In this document: positions 26,703 to 34,268 of the stretch, piece after piece
Layout: each line of letters starts with the position of its first letter
Numbering within the stretch: the stretch's first letter is position 1
NCBI GenBank assembly: GCA_029053015.1
Contig: JAIDHX010000030.1
Span: 1 to 55,570 of the forward strand
From: Lachnospiraceae bacterium
GTDB taxonomy: Bacteria > Bacillota > Clostridia > Lachnospirales > Lachnospiraceae
Length of the DNA: 55,570 nucleotides
Reading direction: 5' to 3'
The notes under the pieces: generated by a model
Database searches by the model: none
Told to the model about the DNA's origin: nothing
The model's input: the letters and a program-made list of their open reading frames with translations, nothing else
Position numbers and translations under genes: made by a program

Positions 26703-28067
26703 CTAAAAATGGGCATACATAAACGGATTATTTCCTTCCGCCATAATCCGCCACACACAGCACCAGAACAGCACTGCCAGAACCAGCATTCCCACCAGCT
26801 TGTCACGGTAACGCTCAAACAGTTTTTTGGAGATTGGCGTACACATTAAAATCCCCACCGCAAAGAGTACGCCGTAATTGTCAGCCGCTTTTACAAAATC
26901 CGCCGGATTCACGTTAATTCCCTCCGCAAATCCAAACATTCTGCCGAAATAAATCTGCAGCTCGGATATATCGGTAATGGCAAAGCACATCCATGTCAGC
27001 GGAATGACAAACAGCACATAAAGATGGGAAATTACCTTGCTCTTCGCAATTTTATTGTTCCTGTCAAACAGCCGCTCCAGTGTAATCAAAAGCCACAGAC
27101 TCAGCCCCCAAATCAGGAAATTCGGAGTAACGCCGTGCCAAAGCGAAGTCAGCACCCATACCACAAGAAGATTCAGCACTGTGCGGGAAATCCCTTTTCT
27201 GCTCCCGCCCAAAGGAATGTAAACATATTTTCTGAACCATCTGCCCAGCGTCATATGCCATCTTCTGTAAAACTCACGGACGCTTTTCGACATATAGGGC
27301 AAATCAAAATTCTCCGGCAGGGAAAAGCCCAGCATCTCACCCAGACCGACCGCCATCAACGAATAACCATAAAAATCAAAATAAATCTGCATGGAATAAC
27401 CGATTGCGCCAAACCACGCCAACGGCGTCGATATACTGACAAAACCGGTCGTCTGTATTTCATGCCACAAAATAGCCAAACGGTCTGCCAAAAGCACCTT
27501 CATCGTCAGTCCCCATACAAACTTTTTCAAGCCCCCGTCGAACTGTGCAAGCGTACACCTGCGGAACTTCAGCTCCCTCGAGACTTCGCTGTAATTGACA
27601 ATAGGTCCTGAAACAAGCTGTGGAAACATGCTGATATAAGTTCCGAACTTCACGAAGGAATATTCCGCGCGGATATCCCCACGGTATACATCCGCAAGAT
27701 AGCAAAGCACCTGAAAGGTATAAAAACTAATCCCCAAGGGCATCCCCAGCTTCATACCTGCTAAGGAAATCTCCGGAATCAATTTAAAAAATACCAGCAA
27801 CGCCACATCAAGCGCAGCCGCAGCCCAGAATATCAATCTTTTTTTGTATTCTTTACTTTTCTTTTTTATATCGAGCCGTTTTCCAACCTCATAATTCACC
27901 ACAGTGGAAGCTAATAACAACAGCACATAGACAGGTTCCCCGTACGCATAAAAATATACGCTGCCTATGAAAAGTACTACGTTTCTGTGTTTTGCTTCCG
28001 CAATATAATAAATCAGGAGGAAAATCGGCAAAAATTTCAATAAAAATACTAAACTGTTAAATACCAA
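26703..28067 (-). CDS. MBOAT family O-acyltransferase (454 aa)
   Basis: Polytopic membrane-bound O-acyltransferase, related to AlgI/PatA/DltB. Text such as LPLGISFYTFQVLCYLADVYRG, FPQLVSGPIVNYSE, YSMQIYFDFYGYSLMAVGLGEMLG, then REFYRRWHMTLGRWFRKYVYIPLGGSR and the catalytic His region VVWVLTSLWHGVTPNFLIWG are diagnostic. It probably moves acetyl groups across the membrane to the adjacent SGNH protein. The start appears to be TTG at 28067 (protein begins VFNSLVFLLKFLPIF as in relatives); no in-frame ATG fits, and the Shine-Dalgarno sequence is weak. It is the first gene of the envelope pair. Confidence 0.93.
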   Translation of the reverse strand: MVFNSLVFLLKFLPIFLLIYYIAEAKHRNVVLFIGSVYFYAYGEPVYVLLLLASTVVNYEVGKRLDIKKKSKEYKKRLIFWAAAALDVALLVFFKLIPEISLAGMKLGMPLGISFYTFQVLCYLADVYRGDIRAEYSFVKFGTYISMFPQLVSGPIVNYSEVSRELKFRRCTLAQFDGGLKKFVWGLTMKVLLADRLAILWHEIQTTGFVSISTPLAWFGAIGYSMQIYFDFYGYSLMAVGLGEMLGFSLPENFDLPYMSKSVREFYRRWHMTLGRWFRKYVYIPLGGSRKGISRTVLNLLVVWVLTSLWHGVTPNFLIWGLSLWLLITLERLFDRNNKIAKSKVISHLYVLFVIPLTWMCFAITDISELQIYFGRMFGFAEGINVNPADFVKAADNYGVLFAVGILMCTPISKKLFERYRDKLVGMLVLAVLFWCCVWRIMAEGNNPFMYAHF

Positions 28068-28264
28068 TTCCCATCACATCTCAATCTGTCTGTTATAATA
28101 AAATTGTAACTTTTTGTCGAAATTCGCGCAAGAGAAAAATTCTTAATTTTCTATATTAAATTTATATATTTATATTTGCCTTTTGATGTATTCTATTCTA
28201 CAATATGGTTAATGGTTTGCGGCGGGGAGAGTTTGCGGCGGGGGACGCCCGTTCTGCTAGGGAC

Positions 28265-28399
28265 GCCCGCTCGGCAGGCAATTCCCAAGGAGCCGCGCTC
28301 TCGCTCGAAAAGAAACGTAACGGACGCTAAGCTCGAAAGGACCTCGCTAAGCGCCGACGTTTCTTAACGGGCTCCTTGGGAATCGCCTGTCGAGCGGGC
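28265..28399 (-). repeat. Palindromic element unit 3 (class C, 135 nt)
   Basis: Outer arms 28265-28294 and 28370-28399 pair over 30 positions with one G-U and one A-C mismatch, ending in GGAGCC/GGCTCC. Same length and same class as unit 2, in the opposite orientation. On the minus strand it reads AAGAAACG, GCTTAGCGAGGTCCTTTCGAGCTTAGC, CGTTTCTT and GAGCGAGAGCGC in that order. The distal outer arm differs from unit 2 (CGACAGGCG against AGCAGGCTG) while staying paired. It starts the second composite element, which lies about 200 nt upstream of the MBOAT start. Confidence 0.85.
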
Positions 28400-28771
28400 T
28401 GTACCTGCTACAAGCGTCGGCGGCGACGTAAACGCGCCGCAAACAGGGCGCGGGCTAAGGTGGCGAGGACGGACGGTGTGGTCAAGTCGTGGTCGCACTT
28501 GGCTGGCTTTGTGATATTTATAGTATTTGCAATTTGCCTGCTTAAGAACCGCTTTGTAAAATATGCGTCTTGCCATTTTTTGCAAAAATTTTGCTTGGCG
28601 AAAGTGCCTTTGACGCCTTTCCGGTCGCACTCGGTTCTGCTGAAAATTTCCCATTGCGGCTTTTTGACCGCGGCTCAACTTGACTGAAGATACCTGTTGC
28701 TAACTTCCTGCCGCGACTCGGTTCTACTGCAAACTTGGCGAAAAATACCTGTTGCGGCTTTCAGCCGGCAG
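28400..28771. other. Spacer of the second composite element; no gene seen
   Basis: 372 nt with no credible reading frame. The left third is GC-rich (GGCGGCGACG, GCGCCGCAAA); the right third holds two degenerate direct repeats containing CTCGGTTCT(G/A)CTG about 88 nt apart (near 28630 and 28718), each followed by TTGCGGC. The right edge TTTCAGCCGGCAG matches the corresponding edge of the first composite element. Confidence 0.5.
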
Positions 28772-28891
28772 CGGAGCTACATGCCTGTGCAGACCGTATA
28801 AAAACGCCGGCACTTGGCGAGGTTTTTTCGAGCCTAGTACCGCTGCGTTTTTATCCGAGCGAGAGCGCGTCTGAACAGGCATGTAGCTCCG
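28772..28891 (+). repeat. Palindromic element unit 4 (class B, 120 nt)
   Basis: Outer arms 28772-28788 and 28875-28891 are a perfect 17-bp inverted repeat (CGGAGCTACATGCCTGT). The core 28789-28874 differs from the reverse complement of the unit 1 core at only three of 86 positions. Same total length as unit 1. Its arms carry five substitutions relative to unit 1, each matched on the other arm. Confidence 0.88.
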
Positions 28892-28897
28892 ATGTCG

Positions 28898-28954
28898 GCG
28901 TCACTCGCCGCAACAGACATATTCTCCGGTGCCAGCGTCACTCGCCGCAACAGA
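28898..28954. repeat. 20-bp direct repeat pair after unit 4
   Basis: GCGTCACTCGCCGCAACAGA occurs at 28898-28917 and again, without change, at 28935-28954, 37 nt apart. A related CGGCGTGACACGCC lies at the matching outer edge of the first composite element (about 22108-22121, minus strand). Confidence 0.75.
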
Positions 28955-29019
28955 TATGATCTCCGCTGCCAGGCATCCCTTGCCACACCAAACACCAAAA
29001 CAGAAAGGACCCCAAACAC

Positions 29020-29781
29020 ATGAAAGAACAACTATATATGATACCCTTAAACGACGCCGTCAATGCAAACGATGAATGTCCCTTCTGCCACATTGAGCGG
29101 CAGATTGAGCAGGACCTTTTAGACTTTGTGCTTGGATCCGGCTCTTCCTACATGGAGAGCGATATCAGAGAACAGACTGACAGACAGGGCTTTTGCCGCA
29201 CTCACTTTAAAAAAATGTTCGATTACGGCAACACCCTCGGAAACGGTTGGATTTTAAAGACGCACTATAAGCGTATGCTGGAAGAATTTGAAAAACAGAC
29301 AAAGGCGTACACACCGGGGCGTATTTCTTTCAAGGATAAATTCCGCAAGGACGCAGGCTCTTCCAATCCTGTCAGCGGCTGGGTTCGCGAAAAGGAAAAC
29401 TCCTGCTATATCTGCAATTACTACAAGGAGCATTACGAAAGGTATCTTGACACCTTCTTTGTGATGTATAAAAAAGACGCCGATTTCCGTGCCCGCATTG
29501 AGAAGAGCAAAGGCTTCTGCCTCACCCATTTCGGGGACTTGTGCGAGGCGATGGACAGCAAGCTTTCCGACAACGAACGCGCCGCATTTTACGATATGCT
29601 CTGCCGCCTCACGCACGACAATCTGGCACGCCTTTCCGAAGATGTGTCATGGCTGATAGAAAAATTTGATTACCGCAACAAAGACGCCGACTGGAAAAAC
29701 TCCCGCGACGCCATTCAGCGCGGTATGCAGAAGCTCAAAGGCGGCTATCCTGCCGACCCTGTGTATAAGATGAGCAAATAA
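29020..29781 (+). CDS. DUF6062 family protein with duplicated CxxC / CxTH motifs (253 aa)
   Basis: Cytoplasmic protein of unknown function that I associate with DUF6062. It carries two pseudo-repeats of the same pattern: C20-P-F-C23 then GFC59-R-T-H62, and C129-Y-I-C132 then GFC167-L-T-H170, with 35 or 36 residues between the CxxC and the CxTH parts. Four such ligands per repeat would suit a zinc site or a thiol-based site. The rest is helical and charged. ATG at 29020 follows AGAAAGGACC. It is divergent from the MBOAT gene and lies 24 nt ahead of a GNAT gene on the same strand. Confidence 0.7.
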   Translation: MKEQLYMIPLNDAVNANDECPFCHIERQIEQDLLDFVLGSGSSYMESDIREQTDRQGFCRTHFKKMFDYGNTLGNGWILKTHYKRMLEEFEKQTKAYTPGRISFKDKFRKDAGSSNPVSGWVREKENSCYICNYYKEHYERYLDTFFVMYKKDADFRARIEKSKGFCLTHFGDLCEAMDSKLSDNERAAFYDMLCRLTHDNLARLSEDVSWLIEKFDYRNKDADWKNSRDAIQRGMQKLKGGYPADPVYKMSK

Positions 29782-29804
29782 CTTGAATTTGGAGAAAAAA
29801 TTTT

Positions 29805-30245
29805 ATGAGTGAAAAAATAGAAATTAAAGAAGAACGGATATCCGCAGAGGAATACACCGATTTCTTAAAAAGGACGAATTTAGGGTCGCAATATCCAAAG
29901 GAACGGTTTGCGGAAAGAATATCCAAGCTTGTAAACAATGTTTCGATAAGCCTTGTTGCCAGAAACGAAAGCGGCTTAGTCGTTGGTGTTTTATTTGGAT
30001 TAACAGATTATGTATATTGGCTCTATGTGACAGATTTAGGAGTTGACAGAGATTACGAAGGGCAAGGTATCGGAAGACGGCTTATGAAAACTGCACATGA
30101 CAAAGCAGGCGGCGAAAAGGATATCGCCGTATATCTGATAGCAAATGAAAATGCCGTTCCGTTTTATGAAAAACTCGGCATGAAAAAAGCAGATGATGTA
30201 ATGCAATATAACCATATTGAATGGACAGCCTTTACGGTGCAATAG
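29805..30245 (+). CDS. GNAT family N-acetyltransferase (146 aa)
   Basis: Single GNAT domain of the PanZ/YesJ-like kind. Strands SISLVARNESGLVVGVLFG and VYWLYVTDLGVDRDYEGQGIGRRLMKTAHDKA contain the acetyl-CoA loop Q-G-I-G-R-R; the end is NENAVPFYEKLGMKKADDVMQY. The substrate is unknown. The coding sequence is AT-rich, like the next GNAT gene, and both differ from the GC-richer DUF6062 gene before them. ATG at 29805 with GGAGAAAAA upstream. Confidence 0.88.
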   Translation: MSEKIEIKEERISAEEYTDFLKRTNLGSQYPKERFAERISKLVNNVSISLVARNESGLVVGVLFGLTDYVYWLYVTDLGVDRDYEGQGIGRRLMKTAHDKAGGEKDIAVYLIANENAVPFYEKLGMKKADDVMQYNHIEWTAFTVQ

Positions 30246-30276
30246 AAATTCAACTTCGAAAGGAGATAAAATTATT

Positions 30277-30714
30277 GTGGAAGTCAGAAAAATAGAAGTC
30301 GAAGACATATCTTCCGTATTACCTGCTTATATTGCTTATTATAACAAACAAGAGGATAGTTGTTGGACTGAAATCACAGCAGGAAAAAGAATTCATCAGG
30401 TTTTAAGTATGGAAGATTCCTATGGGCTGATTATGGAAGATCATGGTGCCATAGTTGGTTTTGCAATGGGATATTTTAAGCAATATGATGATATTAAGGG
30501 TTATACATTGGAAGAAATCATTATAGCAACCGAGTATCAGAATAAGGGGTATGGAAGTGCTTTATTGAAAGAACTGGAAATACAGGTTCGTAAGAAAGGT
30601 GCTGCATGTATAGAACTTCAGGCAGTAGCTGATGAACATCACGAACATTATTATGGAAAAGCGGGATATCGCAATGCCCAAAACTTTGTTATGAAAGTGA
30701 AATGGTTTGAATAG
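30277..30714 (+). CDS. GNAT family N-acetyltransferase (145 aa)
   Basis: Single GNAT domain: YGLIMEDHGAIVGFAMGYF, then LEEIIIATEYQNKGYGSALLKELEIQV with the acetyl-CoA loop NKGYGS, and the terminal EHHEHYYGKAGYRNAQNFVMKVK. GTG at 30277 is taken as the start because AAAGGAG lies 11 bases before it and the protein then opens VEVRKIEVEDISSV, a standard GNAT beginning; the longer frame overlaps the preceding gene. It lies 31 nt after the previous GNAT gene, so the two are probably one transcript. Confidence 0.88.
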   Translation: MEVRKIEVEDISSVLPAYIAYYNKQEDSCWTEITAGKRIHQVLSMEDSYGLIMEDHGAIVGFAMGYFKQYDDIKGYTLEEIIIATEYQNKGYGSALLKELEIQVRKKGAACIELQAVADEHHEHYYGKAGYRNAQNFVMKVKWFE

Positions 30715-30733
30715 TATCTTCCGAACAAAAAAC

Positions 30734-30769
30734 AACACCGCCGGCGGTTAATCCGGTGGTGTTTTCTTT
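30734..30769. terminator. Bidirectional terminator between the GNAT pair and the ArsR operon
   Basis: AACACCGCCGG (30734-30744) pairs with CCGGTGGTGTT (30753-30763), one G-U, followed by TTCTTTC on the plus strand and GTTTTTTGTT on the minus strand. Confidence 0.85.
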
Positions 30770-30820
30770 CCAATATAGCCGATACCGGTGCCGGCAGATT
30801 ACCATTGTTATCTGCTCCTA

Positions 30821-31378
30821 TCAGTCGTTTCTCATTCTCCAATATTCTATGCCATTTCTACCCAAAAGCCGTTCACCAACCATATCACGGCGGATGGTAC
30901 AGAAATCATCATAGAAATCGGCAATTATAATGTTTACTTCCCGCTCGGAATACATTCTGTCAAAGTCAAATGCTTCGGCAATCACTTCCAAAACAATACG
31001 CTCCTTTTTGAGCTGGGTGGGAATTGATTTTAATTTCCCATATTCAAAAAAGGCGTCTATTACTCTTTGCCGATAATCCGCATCCCGCTGTGCCTGTTTT
31101 TGCGCCTCGTCAGATTCCTGCTGCAGTATTTCCAATATACTGGTCTGAAACATCTCTTTGTTTAGGGAATACATCATATAATACTGATTTTTGTATGCGG
31201 TCACGGCGCCGGCGTCCGATAACTTTTTCAGATGAAAGGAAATGGTCGGCGCGGTAAGACCCAATCGCTCTGCCAATCTCTCGACATACATATCCTCACC
31301 GGCAAGGGATTTCAAAATTTGCAGCCGTGACTTATCTGCCAGACACTTAAATAGGCTGATTGCTTCTGCTTCCGTCAT
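30821..31378 (-). CDS. ArsR-type winged helix regulator with C-terminal DUF2087 (185 aa)
   Basis: Transcriptional regulator. Residues about 1-80 form a winged helix of the ArsR kind (FKCLADKSRLQILKSLAGEDMYVERLAERLGLTAPTISFHLKKLSDAG). The C-terminal part FDFDRMYSEREVNIIIADFYDDFCTIRRDMV ... RNGIEYWR is DUF2087. The ATG at 31378 overlaps the stop of the preceding gene as ATGA and has GGGAGGA in front. It is the last gene of an operon with a 15-bp palindrome between its -35 and -10 boxes, so it probably represses its own operon. No arsenic-type metal cysteines are evident. Confidence 0.88.
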   Translation of the reverse strand: MTEAEAISLFKCLADKSRLQILKSLAGEDMYVERLAERLGLTAPTISFHLKKLSDAGAVTAYKNQYYMMYSLNKEMFQTSILEILQQESDEAQKQAQRDADYRQRVIDAFFEYGKLKSIPTQLKKERIVLEVIAEAFDFDRMYSEREVNIIIADFYDDFCTIRRDMVGERLLGRNGIEYWRMRND

Positions 31379-31743
31379 GTAGTTTCCTCCCAAATTTGCA
31401 TACACATATCCTTAATTTGCTGAATCGTATCGAGCTTAATGCTTTCAATATGCATTTTCCGGGCATCCCCATTTTGTTTGGCCTTCTCATAAGAAACCGT
31501 CCAGCTTGTCGGGATTTGCTCCGCTTTTTGTAAGAAAAAAGCCTTCTTAGCTAAATCATCTTTTCCGCAGACTCTTTCCGCAACAGATAGAATCGTTTTG
31601 AAAATCTCATAGACGTTTGCGCGGATTTTTTCAAAATTTCTTTCATCCATGCGGTCATCCTCTGCAAGCAGCTTACTGCGCTGTTTACAGGCTGCAATCT
31701 GCTCATCAAGATAGGACTCAAATTTTTGCTGCTGTTCACTCAT
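31375..31743 (-). CDS. Conserved hypothetical protein (122 aa)
   Basis: Not recognised. It is a charged, all-helical protein starting MSEQQQKFESYLDEQIAACKQRSKLL and ending DTIQQIKDMCMQIWEE, with two cysteines (in AACKQR and VCGKDD) and no TM segment or signal peptide. The start at 31743 has GGAGAG five bases upstream of AACGAT. It sits 16 nt after the M29-like peptidase gene and overlaps the ArsR gene by 4 nt, so it is translated with them and may be a partner of one of the two. Confidence 0.7.
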   Translation of the reverse strand: MSEQQQKFESYLDEQIAACKQRSKLLAEDDRMDERNFEKIRANVYEIFKTILSVAERVCGKDDLAKKAFFLQKAEQIPTSWTVSYEKAKQNGDARKMHIESIKLDTIQQIKDMCMQIWEETT

Positions 31744-31759
31744 ATCGTTTCTCTCCAAT

Positions 31760-32746
31760 TTATAATACTATCTCGCCATGACCGATAAAATCAATGTGAT
31801 CCGAAGCCTCGTTTGTACCGCCGAACATATAATTTGCACCAACTGCAATATGAAAGGTGCCGCACATTTTTTCATCCAAAACAGTATAACCGCACAAATC
31901 CGTCACATTGGGGTTCATGCCAAAACCAAGTTCGCAAACAACTCGGTTTTCCTGTGGCTGCTTCTCGAAAAAGGCGGCAATTTCCGGTTGATTACTATTG
32001 CTTATCCGCCCATCCTTGATATGCAGCCGAACATGCTCGTATTTAGCGCCGTCAAGGTAGAATGTTTCAAAATAAACCGTACCCTGCGTTTTGTCCTCGA
32101 CCGGGGCAATATAAATCTCGCCGCATGGAAGATCGCCGTCTCCGGCATCGATGTGCCACATTCTATCAGCCAGTTCAAAGGAAAGTTCACAATCTTCCCC
32201 TGTGCGCAGCAACACTTTACCCGCCCCCTCAAAACGGTCTTTTGCCTGCTTGCAGGCCTCATAAACAGCAGTGTAATCAACGTCATAGGCTCTCTCCATA
32301 CGCTGAATGTAATCCTGCGGCTCAAGACCGGACTCTTCTGCGTTTGCCGCGGTGGGAATTCTGATTTGCGTAAAGCGTTTGCAGTTCATGAGCTTTGAGA
32401 AGAGCTGCGCCATATACTTGCGGTAAAGCTCAAATTTCTCCTTATCAATTTCATATCCAAGAATAACGGGACGATAAGCGAAAACATCAAGCACCGCGTC
32501 AAACTTAGTAAACAAATCAAAATATTTCTCATTAAAGCAGCTTTCTTTTGCTGCAAGGAAAATGTCCCGATTTACAGAACGGGATTGCTGCAGCAACACG
32601 GGCGTCGCCCCCATCTCCGCCACAGCTGCCATGAAGTTGTTTGCAATTTCCTTGTCAGCGTCCTCTCCCCAAAAATGAATAAGGACCATTTCACCGGCGG
32701 ATATGCCGCTGGCCTTCACAATTTTGGATATAATTTTTCTGTCCAT
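31760..32746 (-). CDS. M29-like aminopeptidase family protein (328 aa)
   Basis: Resembles thermophilic metalloproteases of family M29 (AmpS/PepS) but is shorter than the usual ~410 residues. The C-terminal half keeps the family pattern: a GEIYIAPVED segment with Glu, then CELGFGMNPNV, LDEKMCGTFHIAVGANYMFGGTNEASDHIDF, which supplies the Glu, His and Asp metal ligands. The N-terminal half is a Rossmann-like part with the GEMVLIHFWGEDADKEI start. Predicted to be a cytoplasmic metal-dependent exopeptidase. First gene of a three-gene operon with the ArsR regulator. ATG at 32746 is preceded by GGAGG. Confidence 0.78.
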   Translation of the reverse strand: MDRKIISKIVKASGISAGEMVLIHFWGEDADKEIANNFMAAVAEMGATPVLLQQSRSVNRDIFLAAKESCFNEKYFDLFTKFDAVLDVFAYRPVILGYEIDKEKFELYRKYMAQLFSKLMNCKRFTQIRIPTAANAEESGLEPQDYIQRMERAYDVDYTAVYEACKQAKDRFEGAGKVLLRTGEDCELSFELADRMWHIDAGDGDLPCGEIYIAPVEDKTQGTVYFETFYLDGAKYEHVRLHIKDGRISNSNQPEIAAFFEKQPQENRVVCELGFGMNPNVTDLCGYTVLDEKMCGTFHIAVGANYMFGGTNEASDHIDFIGHGEIVL

Positions 32747-32774
32747 GTCATTTCAATCCTCCAGTCTGAATTTG

Positions 32775-32803
32775 ATTATACTATGATAGTATCAAAATGT
32801 CAA
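32775..32803 (-). promoter_or_regulatory. Promoter of the M29-ArsR operon with an embedded palindromic operator
   Basis: Minus strand TTGACA (32803-32798), 17-nt spacer, TATAAT (32780-32775), a full consensus. The spacer and the edge of the -10 box contain the 15-bp palindrome ATACTATCATAGTAT (32792-32778). A repressor bound there would block RNA polymerase; the ArsR-type product of the operon's third gene is the obvious candidate. Confidence 0.88.
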
Positions 32804-32923
32804 ATCTAATTTTATATTTATCTAATTAAATTTTAAATGCTGTTTTATTATTACAACCAAAAAAGAAAGCAAATACTTTTTGTAAGGCGTTTCAAAGTAA
32901 AGTTATTATGATCAAGAATGTAC

Positions 32924-32953
32924 TTGTCCAGGGATAAACTTTTGTGATATAAA
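32924..32953 (+). promoter_or_regulatory. Candidate promoter of the 32988 GNAT gene
   Basis: TTGTCC (32924-32929) and TATAAA (32948-32953) with an 18-nt spacer, 34 nt before the start codon. Moderate match. Confidence 0.5.
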
Positions 32954-32987
32954 AGGATAAGGTAAGAAAATTACGAACGAGGTAAAT

Positions 32988-33449
32988 ATGGAAATAAAAC
33001 AACTAACAGACAACGCAGAAAAACAAAAAGTGACAAGACTCGTCTTAGAAGCGCTTCCGGACTGGTTCGGCATACCGGAGGCGCGGGAAAACTATATTGC
33101 AGAGAGTACCGATAACATATTCTTTTGCGCTTATGACGGGGAAAGACCGGTCGGATTCTTATATCTGAAAGAGACAGGCAGCGCCACTGTCGAATTGTAT
33201 GTCATGGGCGTTTTGCCGGAATTTCACCGGAATGGCATCGGTCGGGAATTGTTCTACAGAGCAAAAAAAGCGGCAAGCGAACAGGGCTACTCTTTCATTC
33301 AGGTAAAGACCGTTCAGATGGGAAAATATGAGGAATATGACCGGACGAACAAATTTTATCTTTCCCTCGGCTTTCAGGAATTTGAAGTGTTCCCCACATT
33401 ATGGGATGAATGGAACCCCTGCCAGATATATATTATGAGTCTGAAATAA
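32988..33449 (+). CDS. GNAT family N-acetyltransferase (153 aa)
   Basis: Single GNAT domain. NIFFCAYDGERPVGFLYLKE, VELYVMGVLPEFHRNGIGRELFYRAKKAA with acetyl-CoA loop RNGIGR, and NKFYLSLGFQEFEVFPTLWDEWNPCQIYI, an ending seen in GNATs of antibiotic-resistance and tRNA-toxin neighbourhoods but also in many housekeeping ones, so the substrate stays open. ATG at 32988 with CGAGGTAAAT upstream. It converges on the TetR gene with only 13 nt between the stops and a shared terminator. Confidence 0.88.
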   Translation: MEIKQLTDNAEKQKVTRLVLEALPDWFGIPEARENYIAESTDNIFFCAYDGERPVGFLYLKETGSATVELYVMGVLPEFHRNGIGRELFYRAKKAASEQGYSFIQVKTVQMGKYEEYDRTNKFYLSLGFQEFEVFPTLWDEWNPCQIYIMSLK

Positions 33450-33450
33450 G

Positions 33451-33482
33451 CAGCAGCCTGCGTCATACAGGCTGCTGTCTCA
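33451..33482. terminator. Hairpin terminator overlapping the tetR 3' end
   Basis: CAGCAGCCTG (33451-33460) and CAGGCTGCTG (33468-33477) form a perfect 10-bp stem. The 7-nt loop CGTCATA contains the stop codon of the minus-strand TetR gene (33463-33465), whose end is encoded by the right arm. The U tract is poor on the plus side (TCTCACC). Confidence 0.7.
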
Positions 33483-34074
33483 CCATCTTCTTCACCATAT
33501 CAAGGTAATCCATAACCTCCTGATACAGCATGTCCGGCTGGAAGGAATCGTTGCAGAAATGCTCCGACATCAGTCCCTCTATGGTAAAATCCAACATTTT
33601 GCACAGTCTGTCCCCATCGACACCGGCGGGCAGACCGGAGAAATCCATTCGCTGGCGGATGGTATTGTACACCTCCGAAAGCGCCGCACGCATCTCTTCA
33701 CTTGCCAGCAGCGCCTCGCTGACGTCCTCACGCATGGAACGCACCAGAAACTGCTGCATATACGGATATCCTTTTAAAGCCTGCAGTTTCGCCTGTTCAA
33801 TCTGTTTCAACAGTTCAAACATATCCGTTTCTTTCGGCGATACTGCTGTTTTCAATTCTAATGTCATATATCTGACGCTATAATCATAAATAAAAGTATA
33901 CAACCCCAGCTTGCTTTCAAAATAATGGAACAGCAGCCCCTTGCTGATGGCGGCGTCCTTTACAATGTCATCGGTGCTGGCATGACGATAGCCGCCGGCT
34001 GCAAATGCTTTTAACGCGGCGTTAATCATCCTGTCCTGCTTTTCCTTTTTTAAATCAAAAAATTTTCCATTCAT
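33463..34074 (-). CDS. TetR/AcrR family transcriptional regulator (203 aa)
   Basis: Repressor-type regulator. N-terminal helix-turn-helix: DRMINAALKAFAAGGYRHASTDDIVKDAAISKGLLFHYFESKLGLYTFIYDY (residues about 14-66), the standard TetR pattern. The C-terminal ligand and dimer domain is helical (YPYMQQFLVRSMREDVSEAL, MDFTIEGLMSEHFC) and its ligand cannot be deduced. It stands alone, without a transporter gene next to it. A TTGAC-N7-GTCAG inverted repeat sits just upstream and is a candidate autoregulatory operator. Its last codons form one arm of the shared terminator. Confidence 0.92.
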   Translation of the reverse strand: MNGKFFDLKKEKQDRMINAALKAFAAGGYRHASTDDIVKDAAISKGLLFHYFESKLGLYTFIYDYSVRYMTLELKTAVSPKETDMFELLKQIEQAKLQALKGYPYMQQFLVRSMREDVSEALLASEEMRAALSEVYNTIRQRMDFSGLPAGVDGDRLCKMLDFTIEGLMSEHFCNDSFQPDMLYQEVMDYLDMVKKMVRQQPV

Positions 34075-34101
34075 ATGTACGCTGCATATCCTTCGACAAA
34101 A

Positions 34102-34121
34102 ATTGACTTAATCGGTCAGAT
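34102..34121. promoter_or_regulatory. Candidate TetR operator upstream of tetR
   Basis: The plus strand reads AATTGACTTAATCGGTCAGA: TGAC and GTCA half-sites separated by seven bases, 30-45 nt upstream of the tetR start. The form is like operators of other TetR family members (TTGAC...GTCAA), but binding is inferred. Confidence 0.45.
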
Positions 34122-34268
34122 ATTTAATATAACATAATAAGCCGCTTCATTCAAGTAATAATTTTTTTTATGAAAAATTTATACATAATCCCTTTTCTTT
34201 TTCATAAAATAGTATTAAAATGTTTATAATACATTAATTCACGTTCGGTACACGAAAGGAGTATTTTC

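Noticed and set aside
28364..28687. Small genes on both strands in the 28.4-28.7 kb gap
   Set aside because: The frames overlap palindromic unit 3 and its spacer, lack a convincing ribosome binding site and show no protein-like composition.
22123..28891. CRISPR array made of the repeated palindromes
   Set aside because: Copies are far apart, in both orientations, and lack regular spacers; no cas gene is present.
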